DNA of 64,000 nucleotides from Chaunax sp. Z400. Taxonomy: Eukaryota; Chordata; Actinopteri; Lophiiformes; Chaunacidae. The stretch spans positions 13,549,908 to 13,613,907 of the forward strand of contig CM075192.1 in assembly GCA_037577475.1 (NCBI GenBank), in the 5' to 3' direction. Under the pieces are notes generated by a model. That model made no database searches and was not told where the DNA came from. It was given only the letters and a program-made list of their open reading frames with translations. A program made the position numbers and the translations under genes. Numbering within the stretch: the stretch's first letter is position 1; the number at the start of each line of letters is the position of its first letter. Of the stretch, positions 26,040-39,514 are shown in pieces.

Positions 26040-29000
26040 CCAGTTATTTTGGGCCATAAAAGGAAAACCTGAATATATTAGGTGACCATTAGTATTGATT
26101 GTAGCTATTAATAAATGTTCAGAGAAGTTGTTGCGTGCTACAGTATTTTACAAGGACTCAATTTTACAAGATTTTTGGAGTCAAGTGTCCGACTGATGGA
26201 CATTGTCTACAAAAATCGAAGCCTGACATTCAATACACTTACCATAGTGGACTATTTTATTCTGTATGGTTGTAGTAAACTCAATTCAGTGGCATAATTT
26301 GTTGATATTGCTGATTTTTTTTGTATTTTATTTTGTTATAAGTTTGTGTCACGTGTAGATTGTCGAATGGATCTTTTACAAAGTAGTTTTACTTTCTTTT
26401 TCTGAAAAGCTTTAGTAACTGAACTGGCTTTCTCTCTGGGGTAGTTTTTGCTGTGGTTCAACTTTTTCCAGTGTTGTAAGTAAATAATTACTTGAAAAAT
26501 AGCATGAAAAACTATGCATTCAAACGAGCTTCCCCAACACTGCTAGTATATTATAACAGTCTCTGAAAGGCTGAAAGCCATTTAATTAGCTCTCTTATTA
26601 AAAAAAGAAAAACTTTCTGCATACCCAAACCTATTGCTAAATTGCTAAAAGTAAAAATAAATCTGAATACTGTTGACTGAACTTTATTTAATGGTGGAAG
26701 CACAAAAACACAATAAAACAAAGTACCAAGTGAAACCACACACTCACAAAATCCCACAGGGCATGAAGGAAAGTGAGGCCAAAACTACTGTGATTATAGC
26801 CCCTAAACTGAGGAAAAATAGTGATTGTTAAGATATTACAGAGTTTCACAGGGCCATAGAAACTCCCTGCAGACTGGACTGGTCCCATAACAGAACACAG
26901 CATTAGATCTTCCAGCCGAGGACTTGCCGTGGGCATTTGCAATAAGCTGTGGTGTGCATGTGAAGAGAAAGAGGTGAATGTGCACCAAAGAGAACCAGCT
27001 GTGCTATTGTTTTACTATTTAAACACAGATGAAGCATTATAAATGATTTTTTTTTCCATTTCAGGAGGCTGGTGTCCTCATGCAATTAAGTTTCTCCCGA
27101 ATTGGGGATTTATCTTTATCACACCAAAGGTTAACATCACCTAATTTCCTGAAGGGCAGTGAGTTAAATTTGTTACAACAATGAGGCACTTTTTTAGAAA
27201 GGGTGCTGAGTTTAACCACTTTAATGAAAATATAAAATGGGAAGGACATGAGGTATAGGACTGGGGGCTCTGATGCCTTTGACTCACAGATGTAGACCTG
27301 TGCTCTGCAGCTATTATGGTCCACCTGAAGTACGAAGTTTTGGAGTCAAACACCATTTTTTTCTTTAGTGTTTTGCATTTGAATCTTGAATGCTTTAAAA
27401 TGGTAGCTTGGACTATTGGAGAACTAGACGATTGATAGAACTAGTTCTTCTACAAAAAGCAAATTAAACATTACGTAGCTTGGACTGTAAAAAAAAAAAA
27501 TTTTAATGTTTAATTACTTCCATCACTCTTATACCTGCTGGTCGCCATTCTGCCTGTGGCGTTGGATCGAGAGATGTCTGAGAGAAAACCTTGAAAGTTA
27601 TTTTTGCTGTACCTGTTCAGATATTCATAGTTAGCAGTTAGATGAATTTGTCCCGTCCAAAATGTTTGATATAGAGGAGGGTAAATTTACATTATAATAA
27701 AATAAACTGTCCATACTTTACACGTTTGAGAGATAAGATATTAATTTCCAAATCATGTACTTAAAGCTCATTGCCATCTCTAATATTCAGTCAGGTGATA
27801 ATTATTCCACCAACCAAAAAGCATCACGGGAAAGAATCAAATGCAAACCAGAAGTAAAAAAGAGAAAATATTATAAATTTGTAGTCTGGCTTTGTTGCAG
27901 GTGTCGGGTGCTTTATTTGAGCACAGTGTAGTTGTGAATTTTAATGTTATGAATATTCACTTATAGAGAATACTAATCACTGCACTGATCCTGAGGGATT
28001 AGCAGCACCCCGTTATGATTTATTTCCCTTTGACAGCAGTCTGATCAAAGTAAAGAAATGTGAATAGGAAGTCAAAAGCGACACAAAATGCCTCTGGTAG
28101 CTCTGCACTTATATGGAGTAGATTTTTAAGCCTTAGGGAGAATTAACACTTCAAATTATGCACATATCCTGAGCATTCTGAACTATTCACTGCAGTAGTA
28201 GCAAGATGACAATATTAACTACATGTATGCAACATCAATGCATAACTCTTACAGAGGAAAGCCTGAAATGGCTCCTAGATACTTTCTCCACACAATGGCT
28301 TCACAGAATCAATATGGTTACTGAGATAAGGATTGACCTTGTCCTGCAGGAGACAGCTGGACCAAATTTATGCCGGGTAAGAGCACCATGAATGAAACTG
28401 TTTCAGCAAGTCATTCAAATTTTCCCCTACACTGTATGTGTCTATATGTTGTGGAAGGGTGGTATAAAATCTAATTTTAGAGTTTAGGCCTTCGATTGCT
28501 GTGATTTCATCACTTCTCTTCACAAAGCAGTTCAGTGGAAATGCTGAGACAAGGATAAATTACCTAATCTCATCTCAGTCTAAATGCTTGGCCTTTTCTC
28601 CTTCTCTTGGGCCCATGGCCACCTCTGGACCACCAGGTCTCCAATCTCCCCTCTCAAAGACAAGCAATGTGCCCTATGTAGACATTTAGAAATGTCACGG
28701 TCGAAAATCTAATCTGATCTTTTTTTCTTTTTTTTTGCAGGGAAATAAAGAGAAGTTGGCACACAAGTGATATTGTAAATCGTACAGTAAATTACTCAAC
28801 ACTCTCTTAATCCAGAATCATGTGATTCATCTATAGCAGCCATCATTAGCTATCTTTACCCAGCATAAGCCATATCAAATCCAGCTTGTAATTTGGCACA
28901 AGCAGGATTTACTTTGTGTTTTGGCGGAGGGCCAGCTTAATCTATTTTTTTTTCTGAAGAATTCAATTTGGCATTATGCCAGATGTGAACACTGCCTGTG

Positions 29001-32000
29001 GCTTAGGGGGTCCCTCCCCTGGGTGCATGTATGAACAATTATTTACACCTGCAAATAGCTTGCTGGCAACACATTTCTGAACATGAATTTGATGCAGTTT
29101 TCTACTTCTGAGGGGAAAAAAGCCAAAAACTATTCATTTTCGCAGGGTAATGAAATTGCAATTTACACACTTTCCCCATCACCACTGCTCCTATTCAACA
29201 TTAAACTCTCAAACATACATTTTTACAGCACCTTACTTAAAAGCATGGGAGTATAAATCCATGCTAGAGGATGTGATGAGGTGTAAATTCTGCTCCTAGA
29301 ACCAAAAAACATAGAAGTGACTTAACAGTTATGTCTGTCTGGGGTAGGAAGTTGAAGTGACCTTTAAAACACGCTGCACACAGATTAGAATGAGGAGTGC
29401 AAATTCCTCCTTTAATCAATCAAATTTCCTCAAAGTTTGTCCTGAATAGGTGGACAGCAGCATCAGTGTTATACTGAAATGCTAAATAAAAGGCAAGGGC
29501 TTTTTCCACACCTAAAATAGCTCATTATGCAAGAACTGTGTGGTAATTCAAAGGCGTGCAGTGGTCTAAATCATATTCTATCGAGAGGAATGCGGGGGAC
29601 AGATACAAACCTAATGTGCATGCCGGAAAGAATAAACCCGATCAAATCTGTGCATGAGGCTGCAGTGAGGATATGCTAACTCAAATGAATGGAAGTGAGC
29701 TGTTGTCCTCAGTTTACCTTGAATAGTTACAACTGTCTCAAAATTTCCATATAAGTTTGCAGATCCCTGGTGAGGATGAATATAGCGCGTATTGAATGCA
29801 AATCCCAAAAACGATATGTTGAGCGTGAACTTAGCTCGAGGTTTCACCAACAATTATAAGAAAATCAGCCAAAGCAGGCATTTGCTTTTGCTGCATTTAA
29901 TCAGTTGACTTGAAGGGCTGGGTATTTTAAGTCACAGCAACAAGCCCAAGAGGTAATTTGACTTGACATAGACACATGCATGCTAATGATGGTCTGCGCT
30001 TCATTACCCAAGCCTGGGATTATTGTGGCTAAAATTGAAAGGAGTATTTTTGAACAGATCTTTTCATCATCCTTCCTTTTGTATAATTTAAGCTCCCTCC
30101 TGCATCAACTTTCACTCGAGTTTGCTGCATAGTATTGTTTGCATGTCTGACTGAAAATGCCATTGCAATGTCATTACCACCGCCTCCCGACTTCATTTGC
30201 CAAGCCCCGACTCGACGGTGATATGTTGGAATGAGAATCCCTGTTGCTGAAGAGATGAAGATAACAGGATGATTCATAGTCTCTCAAAAGAGGTCACAGC
30301 TTCCTGTGCTTTTACGACTTGAATTTGGGATTCCCTCGGTGCACGCAGTGAAGGGCAGCAAGCCAAGCACCCCGGTTGGCATACAAAATTAGCTGCGGTG
30401 TGGATAAGGAGCAAACACCTCACAACTCATTATCCTTGCAAATTCTTTTCAATAAGCATAAGTGGAATAAGTGAACGTCTTATTTTAGAAAGCACACAAA
30501 TCCAACCCTTTAATGTTAGAGATGAAATTATTTTTCAGAAAGCCAAAAATAACAAACTATGATGTTTATACGGAGGACCTTTTCTAAATCTGGGAAGTTT
30601 AATTAATTAGGATTACTGAAATATGGTGCAGACATTCACATCTAATGAAACAAGGGGATGTGAAGGTTAAATCCAAGTGCCTCCCTCCATTCTCTGTTTC
30701 TAATTATTGGGCAAGAGTGTGAGAGAGCTGTGCCCCTGATTGCAGCTGCCTGGTGACTGCAGCAGAAGCCAAATCTTCTCTGCTGTCTATTATAATGAAA
30801 GTGAACAGACCCCCCAGGCACGCCATCCCTATTTCTGCAGGGAGGATTGGACTCTGCGACAGCTTCTAAGTTTAACCTACCCTTCCTGATGAATTAAACA
30901 GTGATGATTTCTAGATCATAGCCTGAGATAGCCATTAGAGAGTGTTGTCATTTTGACAATGTGTGAATGTGCAGTAGGGGTTGCACTGATGCATGTCATG
31001 ACACTTGCAATAAATAGACAAGATCATTAATTAAAGCTCCCCTTTAATGAGACTGTCACGGCCTCCTGGCTACCAGCCTACGCAATGATGTACTGCATAA
31101 TGGTTACTAACATTAGCATTGGATTCTGACCAATGAGATACAATGTTTATTTGTGATGATGTCTAATTGAGAAATTGCTGGTTTCTTGTTACTTTACTCT
31201 AATGACTTTAAACATTGTATCACAATAGCAGCGGTTCAGTGGCAATTGTATGGAGTAATGCAGAAATGGCTTGAAATATGAATTTTTGAAATTGTGTATT
31301 TTACCCCATTATGCAAAATATATTCATAGTGTCACAGCAGCTTCATATATTTTCATGTCCTGAACGAGGCAAAATAGTAATTAAAGGACTGATTTCAAGG
31401 CAGACAGGAATCAGTTTGAAGTTTGCAGATATAGAAATGAAACTGCTTTAAATTGTATCATGTTATCAGATGAAATGTGGGTTGGAGTAATGCGTCACAA
31501 AGTTTCTCAGAAGATCTAATCGCTTTGTAACTCTTTAAATTGTCAGCACATGAAGGGATATTGTGACACCATACACACACACACACACATACAATAATAT
31601 TAAAAGATCTGTAAAGCATGTGGAATTTCTGTTTGTGCTTTGAACTGTTCCTTGAAAAATTAATTGAACTGATTGAAACAGTTTAAAACATATGCCGCAT
31701 TCCTTTTTGAATCAGTATCACTTTACATCTTTGGCTTATTCCTTCCAATTATGTTAGGCCTACCGCCTGTCAATCACCATTTATGTCAAGAGACAATTTA
31801 AAGCAGGAGATTCCGCAGCAGCAAAAGACTTAGAATAGAGCTTGACAACTGACTGTGAATACCTAATGTTACAATGTATAGAGCAAAAGCAGATAAAAAT
31901 GTCTTAAAATGGCAAATTTAATGTAACATAATGTGGAAAGCAGCTAAGCTGGTGTGAAATTGTAATGCTGTGCAGGAAATGAGCTCAAACTCAAGCCTGA

Positions 32001-32825
32001 AGTATCATTTAACATTTAATATCTTTTTTGGCTGAATTGTTTCCTTCTCACTAACCACAATTAAAACCTGGATAAAAGGTGGACATCCTGCAAGACACAT
32101 TAAACCCTCTGTGTAGCTGAAACATAACAGATAATCATTCAAACATTTTTATCTATAGAACACTTCTAATCCAATCAACCAGATAACAGTGTTGTTAAGA
32201 CACTACGACATGTAAATTCCACATAAAAGTGTTCAGAGATAAGCACCAAACCCGCCCAGAGGCAGCTAAATATTGAGTCACACTGCCACTATCCCATTAA
32301 CTGCTATCATTTATCTGGAAACACTCTGCCCCCCTGTAATTATTTGTCATTTCAAGCTCAAAAGAAACAGAATAGCATTTAGTATAAACTCACTTTTGTC
32401 AGTCAAAAAGTCACTTGGTCCATAATCCCCTATTTATTTTGGTACATAATGCTAATAATGTATTTGCTGTGCTCCTACAGAGCATAGAAAATATGCCCAC
32501 TATTCTAAACTCATGTCATTTTATGTTTAGCATGTGGACTAAAATGGGTCATTTGTTAAGTATTAATGTAGTTGCAATGGTAATTCCAATTATGTGTTAA
32601 CATCGAGCTAACAGACTAATGGCTAGTTCTTTAAACATATGCAAAATCTCCTCAGGAATCATAAAAGATTAAGAGAAATACATGTTTTACTCTCCATAGT
32701 CGTTACAATAATAGCAAAGCATACATAAATAAAGACTGCGAGTTTGATAGCTTTTGTTGTTTAATTGTTAATTTTTCTGATAAGCCTGCTTTTAAATGAT
32801 TTTTTAATGCTATAAAAAGCGCTGT
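26040..32825. other. Intergenic, no gene seen
   Basis: The longest stretch with almost no recognisable repeat, apart from a short (AC)n at about 31572-31589. Open frames are short and domain-free. Some parts, for example about 30,590-31,070 with TTTAATTAATTAGGATTA and CTGATTGCAGCTGCCTGG, have the homeodomain- and E-box-like motif density often seen in developmental enhancers. That is an impression only; no conservation test was possible. Confidence 0.5.
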
Positions 32826-32827
32826 GA

Positions 32828-33030
32828 TGGCATGATTGACAGGTGAGCCTTCTCTTCATTGAGTTGGGCGGGTGTATGGGTTCAATACTGAGACTCAACC
32901 ACCCAATAACTACTGTACAGACGCTGCCTCCAAATGACATCACCAGCACTGGATGGTAGCATATCTGGGATACTATGGAAGTGGAGACACATCGTCCATC
33001 TTTTTACACAGTCTATGGTGCATTGAAGTT
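32828..33030 (+). repeat. Probable teleost interspersed repeat
   Basis: Ordered motifs match a widespread fish repeat: GATTGACAGGTGAGCC, GGGCGGGTGTATGGGTTC, GAGACTCAACCACCCAATAA, CAGACGCTGCCTCCAAATGA, GATACTATGG and TTTTTACACAGTCTATGG. The last block (CAGTCTATGG) is a familiar teleost repeat signature. No ends or target duplication could be fixed, and the class is unknown. Confidence 0.5.
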
Positions 33031-34058
33031 AAGTCTTTTAAAAAAAAAACGTCAAATTCAAAGACCCAACTATTCGCTCACAACTTGGATTTTGATGCAT
33101 GTATATTCATGCTGTTATGGTACTGGTGCTTGGAGTGGCCAAAAAGGATGTGAGACTCACTTATTTGGCATAAAGTGAGGCAATGCAGCTGTATTGTTAT
33201 TTACTGCTCAGCTACAATCACAAATACAATCTGATTCTGAGGGAAACCCTGAACTCTGTTTGCTGCTAGTCCTGAGCACACTACTGAAAATTTACACACA
33301 ATGGCTGCTTTATCAATCTGTACACATCTGTGCACTTTAATGCAGTCTAATAAATGTGCCACATACAACTTGCATGACGCCGACAGTGTTTATTTTTTGA
33401 CCCTCTATAATAGGTGTTAATTCCATCATATGTTTTAGTATTGAGGTCAGAGTTGTTCTGCACTGCATTATTTAAAGGTTCTGCAGCCCTCATGCAAATT
33501 AGAAGAACAAGAACTTACAAATATCTCTCAGTATAATGTAGTCCAGAACAACACCACCTTTGACCATGACATCATAAACATAAAATTGAATTTACACATG
33601 CAATGTCACCAAAAACTACATTATGAGCTTCGGAAAAACAAACGTTACGGTAGAGGTGTTGTATTGGATTACATTAAATATATTAACTGGTGACTACATC
33701 TACATCCCACTTTGTAGTTCAATAGGGCTTTCAGAACACTGGTTTGCTTTCTGGACAGACAAAACAAGAGGAGCACTTAGTCCTGCTTTTGTGGTTGCAA
33801 ATAATAAAAAGCAGATATGATTCCTTTCAGCGCTGGATCACACCTGAAGATGATATAATGTGATGCTTTTAACAAACCCCTCTCTTTCTGTCAGAGTGGG
33901 GTGAATTATGCAGGAAGGTAGGTTACTTTGTTTTGCAACAGACAGCACATTATCTGTCACTCTCATCTCATGAATCAAGATCAAAGAATAAAGTAAGGCT
34001 GCAATATCCTAGATAATTCAACACGACTTGTTTAATTCAGCCAACTTTCAGCCAACTT

Positions 34059-34097
<39 letters not shown>

Positions 34098-34272
34098 ACA
34101 CACAAAACTTTATTAAACTGAAGGACTGAGGATGGCGTTCATAAGCTGCCTCTGCTGGCAGAAGACAAGTCAACTCAGTTTTCAATAGGTGTATTAAATC
34201 ACACAAACAAGGTAATATTAGTGTGTAGTCCCTGAGTTCATTCCACTTCGTAAATAGTCCGTTTGACTTTGC
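33031..34272. other. Intergenic, no gene seen
   Basis: Unique AT-rich sequence ending in a (CT)n microsatellite at 34062-34094. No gene or mobile element recognised. Confidence 0.55.
34062..34094 (+). repeat. (CT)n microsatellite
   Basis: About 33 bases of uninterrupted CT dinucleotide repeat, followed by GACACACACA. Confidence 0.97.
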
Positions 34273-34280
34273 CCACAGCT

Positions 34281-34815
34281 CGGGTTGGGTACCTTTGCTT
34301 TAGAACAAATATGATACCAGTGCCAGAACCTGGAATTCAGTGCCAGTACTGATACTATATCCAACTGCACTTCATAACAAATGTGTCATTTAAATTGTAA
34401 AAAAAAAAAAAAAAAAAGCAATAAAAAAAAAAACAAGTAAAAGAAGGGAGCAGCTAGAGAAACTTGTTTTCACACTGCACAAACAGGAAATTAGAATTAA
34501 ATGAAGAAAGTGATGAAATATCAACACAATATTGGATTACATACATTATATGTTTGTCCAGGTGTTTCCTCAGGTTAGAAGTGTTGCTCTGGCCAGCTTT
34601 GCATTGATTACAGATTTTGTAGCGAGTGTTGTCTGTGTTGAGTTTTAAAAAGTGTAACCATACTTGCAGGGGTGACGTGACTCTTTCTCTAACTGACCAT
34701 AAGTTAACTCTCTCACCCAGATGCGCACAAGGTTCTGAAATGATTTAATGTGACTCAGTAATCAGTATCAACATAATTGGGTTGGTACCCTTAAAGGTTC
34801 AGTACCCAATCCTAA
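34281..34815. mobile_element. Short hAT-like non-autonomous element
   Basis: The two ends carry inverted TTGGGTAC motifs: left CGGGTTGGGTACC from 34281, and right GTACCCAATCCTAA ending at 34815. The flanks are CCACAGCT (34273-34280) and CCACAACT (34816-34823), an 8-bp target duplication with one mismatch, which is the hAT signature length. A GGTACC-rich inner inverted region (TTGGTACCCTTAAAGG on the right) also fits this group. No transposase is present. Two long A runs at about 34399-34435 lie inside. Confidence 0.6.
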
Positions 34816-34834
34816 CCACAACTCAAATGCTGTG

Positions 34835-35230
34835 TTCCAAATCGCATCCTTCCATACTCAACCTAGCCAGTTCGAGTGTATAAGTGCGTTCACACTTATT
34901 ATTCCAAAATGCTGTACACTATGAGTACCTGGATGGGTAGTTGAGTTTGGAATGATGGACACTTCTCACCCTCAATGATCACCATGCTGGCTACATATCA
35001 GGAAGGGGAGGGGCTTACAAACTTATCGAGCTTGTGAAAAGAGAGCAACAGCAACATATAAATAAAAGTCCAAACGAAGCACCATTTTGGAACATGGAAC
35101 GCACTGAACCGTTCATTTTAGTCAAATGAAAACGCAGACAGATATTTCTTAAAGTGACATGATGTTCGCAGTCGAATGTTGCGGCTTTCATTTGTCAAGT
35201 GCACCGCGGCAGTATGTAAGTATTCTCACA
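34835..35230. repeat. Possible teleost interspersed repeat
   Basis: The stretch GTGTTCCAAATCGCATCCTTCCATACTCAACCTAGCCAG and the following GTTCACACTT...ACTATGAGTACCTGG...TTTGGAATGATGGACACTT resemble a familiar fish repeat that opens with TTCCAAATGCGTCCTTCCATACT. Borders and class could not be fixed. The region is richer in CpG than its surroundings. Confidence 0.4.
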
Positions 35231-35239
35231 GCACAAAAT

Positions 35240-37015
35240 AGATCAGTACCAATCCAATTCATGACCACAAGAGGAGCGACGACTCCAAGGTCTACCCCCG
35301 GGTTTTAACTTGAATCCCCACAGAACAGCTCTGCTAAGATGGCCACTCTCGAGCAACTAATGGGGAAAGACACATATTCACTGGATTACCTCTCCTCCTC
35401 CTGACACAGACCCCAGAGATGATTGTGTTTTATCACGAGATGAGTACAATCTTTACAATGAGGCCTGATGCTGGCTCTGCATTGCACTGAACTCATCCTA
35501 GAACCCTCAAATCCTACTCAATTATATCAGACTTCTCTTGGAGATTAGTCATGGAAAACGAGAACCATCCCAGTTTTTCTTTTTGTATCAAGCACCAAAA
35601 ATGTTACAGCATGACACGATTGATTTAATCTGCCTTACTTAACATTGACTGATGTCAATGCGCACAGGGTTGCAATGCCGATGCTGAATTATGCATTGCA
35701 TTAGAGAACAACACTCTCCTCTGTATATTTTCTGTCAGATATAAATAGAAAGAAAAGCCTATATCTGCACTGGTTTATTCTCATGTTTTTATGAATCTAT
35801 ATTTTTACCCTCAATGAAAGATTATCAATGAGAATCTGGTTTTATCCCGGCAATAGAAAAGATTTTTGCTTAACGCATCATTATGATATATTGATTTCTA
35901 ATGGCTATATAATAATGACACAGGCTGAGATTGGTTGCCTATAAACTCTGCTTTAACTGTGCCATTTTGTCGGCCACCAAGCACAAAGTCTCCCTGAAAG
36001 ATTAAAGCTATCTGATCTGATTCAGTCAGGCTGGCAGACTGCTACTATTTCTGTCTGCTTTCGTGTCTCAGTAATGGACAAAAAAATTATGTATAAATTG
36101 GCCATTGCATTTTAAGTTATAGAAACTCGTGAAACATCATATCTGCCCTTACTTGCAACATTGATTTGATATTCCACAAGTCAAATGTAGGTCTTTTGGC
36201 TTCCTTGTCAAACATGAGAAAAAACAGGGTCAGCACATCATTTCTAGGCTGCTGTTTGTAGATAACAGCAAGACACACAATTTGCTGACTTTGCTTTAAC
36301 TCCAGGTTCAGCAGCAGGATGCCCAACATGCTGTGTAACAGCTTTGTGTTTAACTATAGGCTGACAGAACATGCTAATTAATTTCCAGTTCTCTTACTGG
36401 GTAAAGTCTTTCTCAGACTGGCTTTCATTTGAAATCCTGTCTTTTAATACAGATTTTAATAAGTAGACTATGGGTGAATATTTACTCAGGATGCCAAAGA
36501 ACAGGCAGAAGTTTAATTCATTCTTTCCCCCGTGTTCCTGCATTTCATTTCCATTTCCATGTGTGTTTAAATTAACTCACTTTAATTACTCACTTTTATT
36601 TTTAGTCATTATAATTTAGTACATTTATATTTTTCACTTCTCTGATCCCACAATAAATACTGCTAAGCATGCTGTCCTAGTATCAATTTTGTCAGCTATT
36701 TTTTAATTTGTTCCTAATCGTAGTCCTGTGTCAAATGTAGTTATTAGTTTTTATCCTATTACACAACATTATCCTGTTCCTTTTTTAGTCAAGTCAACTA
36801 AAAGTCTGGGTATCTTAATCTTCTTTTAGTCAAAGGAAACTTAGTGTTTTAGTCAACATTTAGCCAATGAAAAGTGTTGATATGGAAGTCTTTTCTAAGA
36901 CATCAGGTTATTATTTACATTTCAATCTGAATGCAATCTAGCCAGAAACAATGTTTTTGTCATTTCACTCTTTTTCACATAAGATTTATCTCATTATCTG
37001 ATGAAAAACAGGTTC
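35240..37015. other. Intergenic, no gene seen
   Basis: Unique AT-rich sequence without recognisable coding potential or repeats. Confidence 0.55.
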
Positions 37016-37020
37016 TTCAG

Positions 37021-37090
37021 GTGGATTTGAACCCAGGACCTTCTTGCTGTGAGGCAACAGTGCTATACCATTGCACCACCGTTCCTCCCT
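37021..37090 (-). repeat. tRNA-like SINE head fragment
   Basis: On the minus strand it carries an A-box-like TGGTGCAATGG (37068-37078) and a B-box-like GGTTCAAATCC (37023-37033) separated by GTATAGCACTGTTGCCTCACAGCAAGAAGGTCCT. This matches a very common teleost repeat containing GCACTGTTGCCTCACAGCAAGAAGGTCCTGGGTTCG. The flanks do not form an acceptor stem and no anticodon arm fits a functional tRNA, so it is a SINE-type fossil and not a tRNA gene. Confidence 0.6.
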
Positions 37091-37099
37091 TTTCCATTT

Positions 37100-38630
37100 A
37101 TGTTTTGGTGGTTAAAATTAACTCTGGATGAGGTGTCCTTTACATCACTTTAAATATAGGACAGTTACAAATGCATGTTTGACACCACAACACTAAAATA
37201 TTATCTCCAAGTTGATTTAATGAAACACTCTCAAATTATCTTTATCTATTATCTAAGATTTTTTTAATGCATATAATTTTTATTGTATGTATTTAATAAA
37301 TACTAGTAAATAATAAATATTATTTACCTTGTGAGTCTTCACTTACAAGAACAATGATATTTTTGTTACATTAACATTTGACCGTTTTTTTTTTACTATT
37401 TTGGAATGGAAAACAGAATCTGAATAGGTCAAATAAAAATGATAGCCAAGCCTTGACTATGTTATGTAGACAGTATGTTGAGATTGTATTTTTAAAAAGT
37501 ACCCACATACTCAACGACTCACACCCATTATTGTTTGGTCATCTGGTGCAAACAAATATTAGAAGATGGAAATATATTAAAATACCTTCAGAAATGACAG
37601 ATATTACTATAACATTATCTTTTTTAATTTATTTATCTATTTATGTTTTTAATTTCAGAACACTTCTCATTCGTTCTTTTTGCACAGTCCCATCAATACA
37701 AAGGTGTTTGGTTTGGTTTGTTTTCTCGGGATGTCAGAGACTCCTGCTCTGGCTGCAGCAAACCAGCAGAGGAACGACTGTCTTCCTGCTGCTTTGGGCA
37801 CAGCCAGCGACTATGTGGACGGATCATCCTTCAATACTGACTGCTAGGAGAGAGAAAAGAAGGAGAGAGAGAGAGAAGCTGCAGCAGCAGAAACATGCAT
37901 TAATAGGACAGCCTCTTGTCCATGCACGTTTCCTTCTGTGATAAGAGAGAGAAAACAGTTCCTACATGAAACTGCTCACACAAGGTCTGTGGGTTATCAT
38001 GAGTAACCGGGTCACGATTCCTGGAAAGACGTTGATATTCTTCAGCTCTCCTTGCCAACAGCAGGTTAGCTGCATGTGGAGGTGGCTTGTTGCTAATGAA
38101 ATGACCATGTCAACGAATGATATCAGCACCTGCCTGGTGCACGCACATGCTTTTACCGCCAGGAAAATAAGAAAATGTGTCCTTAATTTGACAAATCGAG
38201 TGAAACAGCAATGTTCTGGCACATCTTCCAAAAAATTGTGATGTTTTGTTTTCATTGCACATTTTGATCAGAAATGTAAACTTGAACTGAGACATGGTCA
38301 GTGTCAGATTCCAAAAAAATGTTCATTTTCTGTACCTTTGGGTCGATTTTAAACTAAGTATCTCAAATAGCTTTGAGAAGCAATGGTGAAGGTTTCTATG
38401 AAAAATTCACAGGCCATCGCACAGAGTAGGTTTTTTAACTGCACCTTTGAGTAATACTTTGTTTAAATCCATTTATCATTCACAAATCTAGGAGAAAAGG
38501 AGACGTTCGAAGAGCAGAGATGTGGGAAAAAGGAGGTCTCAATTTTTTGGGGGGGGAGTGCATTTTGATTCTAGATTAATATGTAAGGAACATCTAAGTA
38601 ATATTGTGGAATAAAGTAAAACAGTTATTA
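37100..38630. other. Intergenic, no gene seen
   Basis: Contains a 187-codon open frame (37378-37941) without domain, conserved motif or convincing start context. It runs through poly-T-rich and purine-rich low-complexity sequence. I treat it as chance. A G8 run lies near 38550. Confidence 0.5.
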
Positions 38631-38639
38631 ACGTGAGGA

Positions 38640-39510
38640 TGCCTTGCCTTGGAGTAAGGTGGGGAGCAGACCTTGCTGCCTTAAATAACATATATAGCCT
38701 TAATCAGATCTAGGCTTGACTATGGAAGTGTGGCATTTGGTTCTGGTTCAAAAATAATGCTTGCAGCATGAGATGGAATACAGGCACAGGCTCTCCAGAA
38801 TGTGTGGGGGCTGTAAGAAAAGAAAGAGCTCAGAAATCAGGTTTGGGGAGGATAGGAAATGGAGTGCGTACCACCAGCTCTCCTCGACACAACTCTGCTT
38901 GGTTTTCTTGGTAGTCTATGAAATAATGATAACAAGGATAGTAAAGAAAGGTTCTATAGTGACAGTCATGCGAGTTCCAGCTCATGTTGGCATTTCAGGG
39001 AATGAGAAGGTAGACAGGCTGGCCAAGCAAGCAATTAAGAAATACAGGAATGACATTGACATCAATTGACATTTACAGTATATTCAATTCAAAACAAGGT
39101 AGGGTCAGTAAAATGTAAGGGATCAAACAGAACAGAGGAGGTCATTATGGCAAGGATAAGAATAGGGCACAGCAATTTAAACAGCACTCTTCATATCATA
39201 AGGAAACACCCATCTGGTCTCTGTGATCTGTGCTTGCAATCAGAATCAGTGGAACGTGTCATCATAGTATGAAGTAGGAAGTACGCAACAGAAAGACAAG
39301 ACATGATATCAAGAATGGAATAAGTAGGACTGACAGGGACGGGGCTGAGGAACATTCTAGACTGTGGGGAAAGTGGACGAGGGCGGAGATACCTCTTGGA
39401 TTTTCTCTCAAAAAAATGGACTGCGAGAATTTGAGATGACAAACTCATAATTAAATCCAGTTGATGGCAGTAATGCAACTCCATGGATGTCCAAATAAGA
39501 AGAAGATTAC
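38640..39510 (+). mobile_element. LINE relic with RNase H region
   Basis: On the + strand the sequence first gives a SRLDYGSVAFGSGS-like stretch (about 38,700-38,755), matching the end of a non-LTR reverse transcriptase region (RSKLDYG...). At 38960-39030 it gives MRVPAHVGISGNEKVDRLAK, the hallmark RNase H block of I/Nimb-type LINEs. Next comes RTEEVIMARIRIGHSNLNST with CDLCLQSESVERVII, the C-terminal cysteine-containing block. The frame is broken several times and the 5' body is missing. The 3' part, near 39480-39512 (CATGGATGTCCAAATAAGAAGAAGA), resembles a LINE tail. It cannot move by itself. Confidence 0.8.
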
Positions 39511-39514
39511 AAGA

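Noticed and set aside
37021..37090. Possible tRNA gene (A-box and B-box present)
   Set aside because: No acceptor stem pairing or sensible anticodon arm; the sequence matches a common fish SINE-type repeat instead.
37378..37941. 187-residue open frame, the longest outside the SOCS gene
   Set aside because: No conserved domain or signal; composition follows local T-rich and purine-rich sequence, and there are no supporting splice sites or neighbours.
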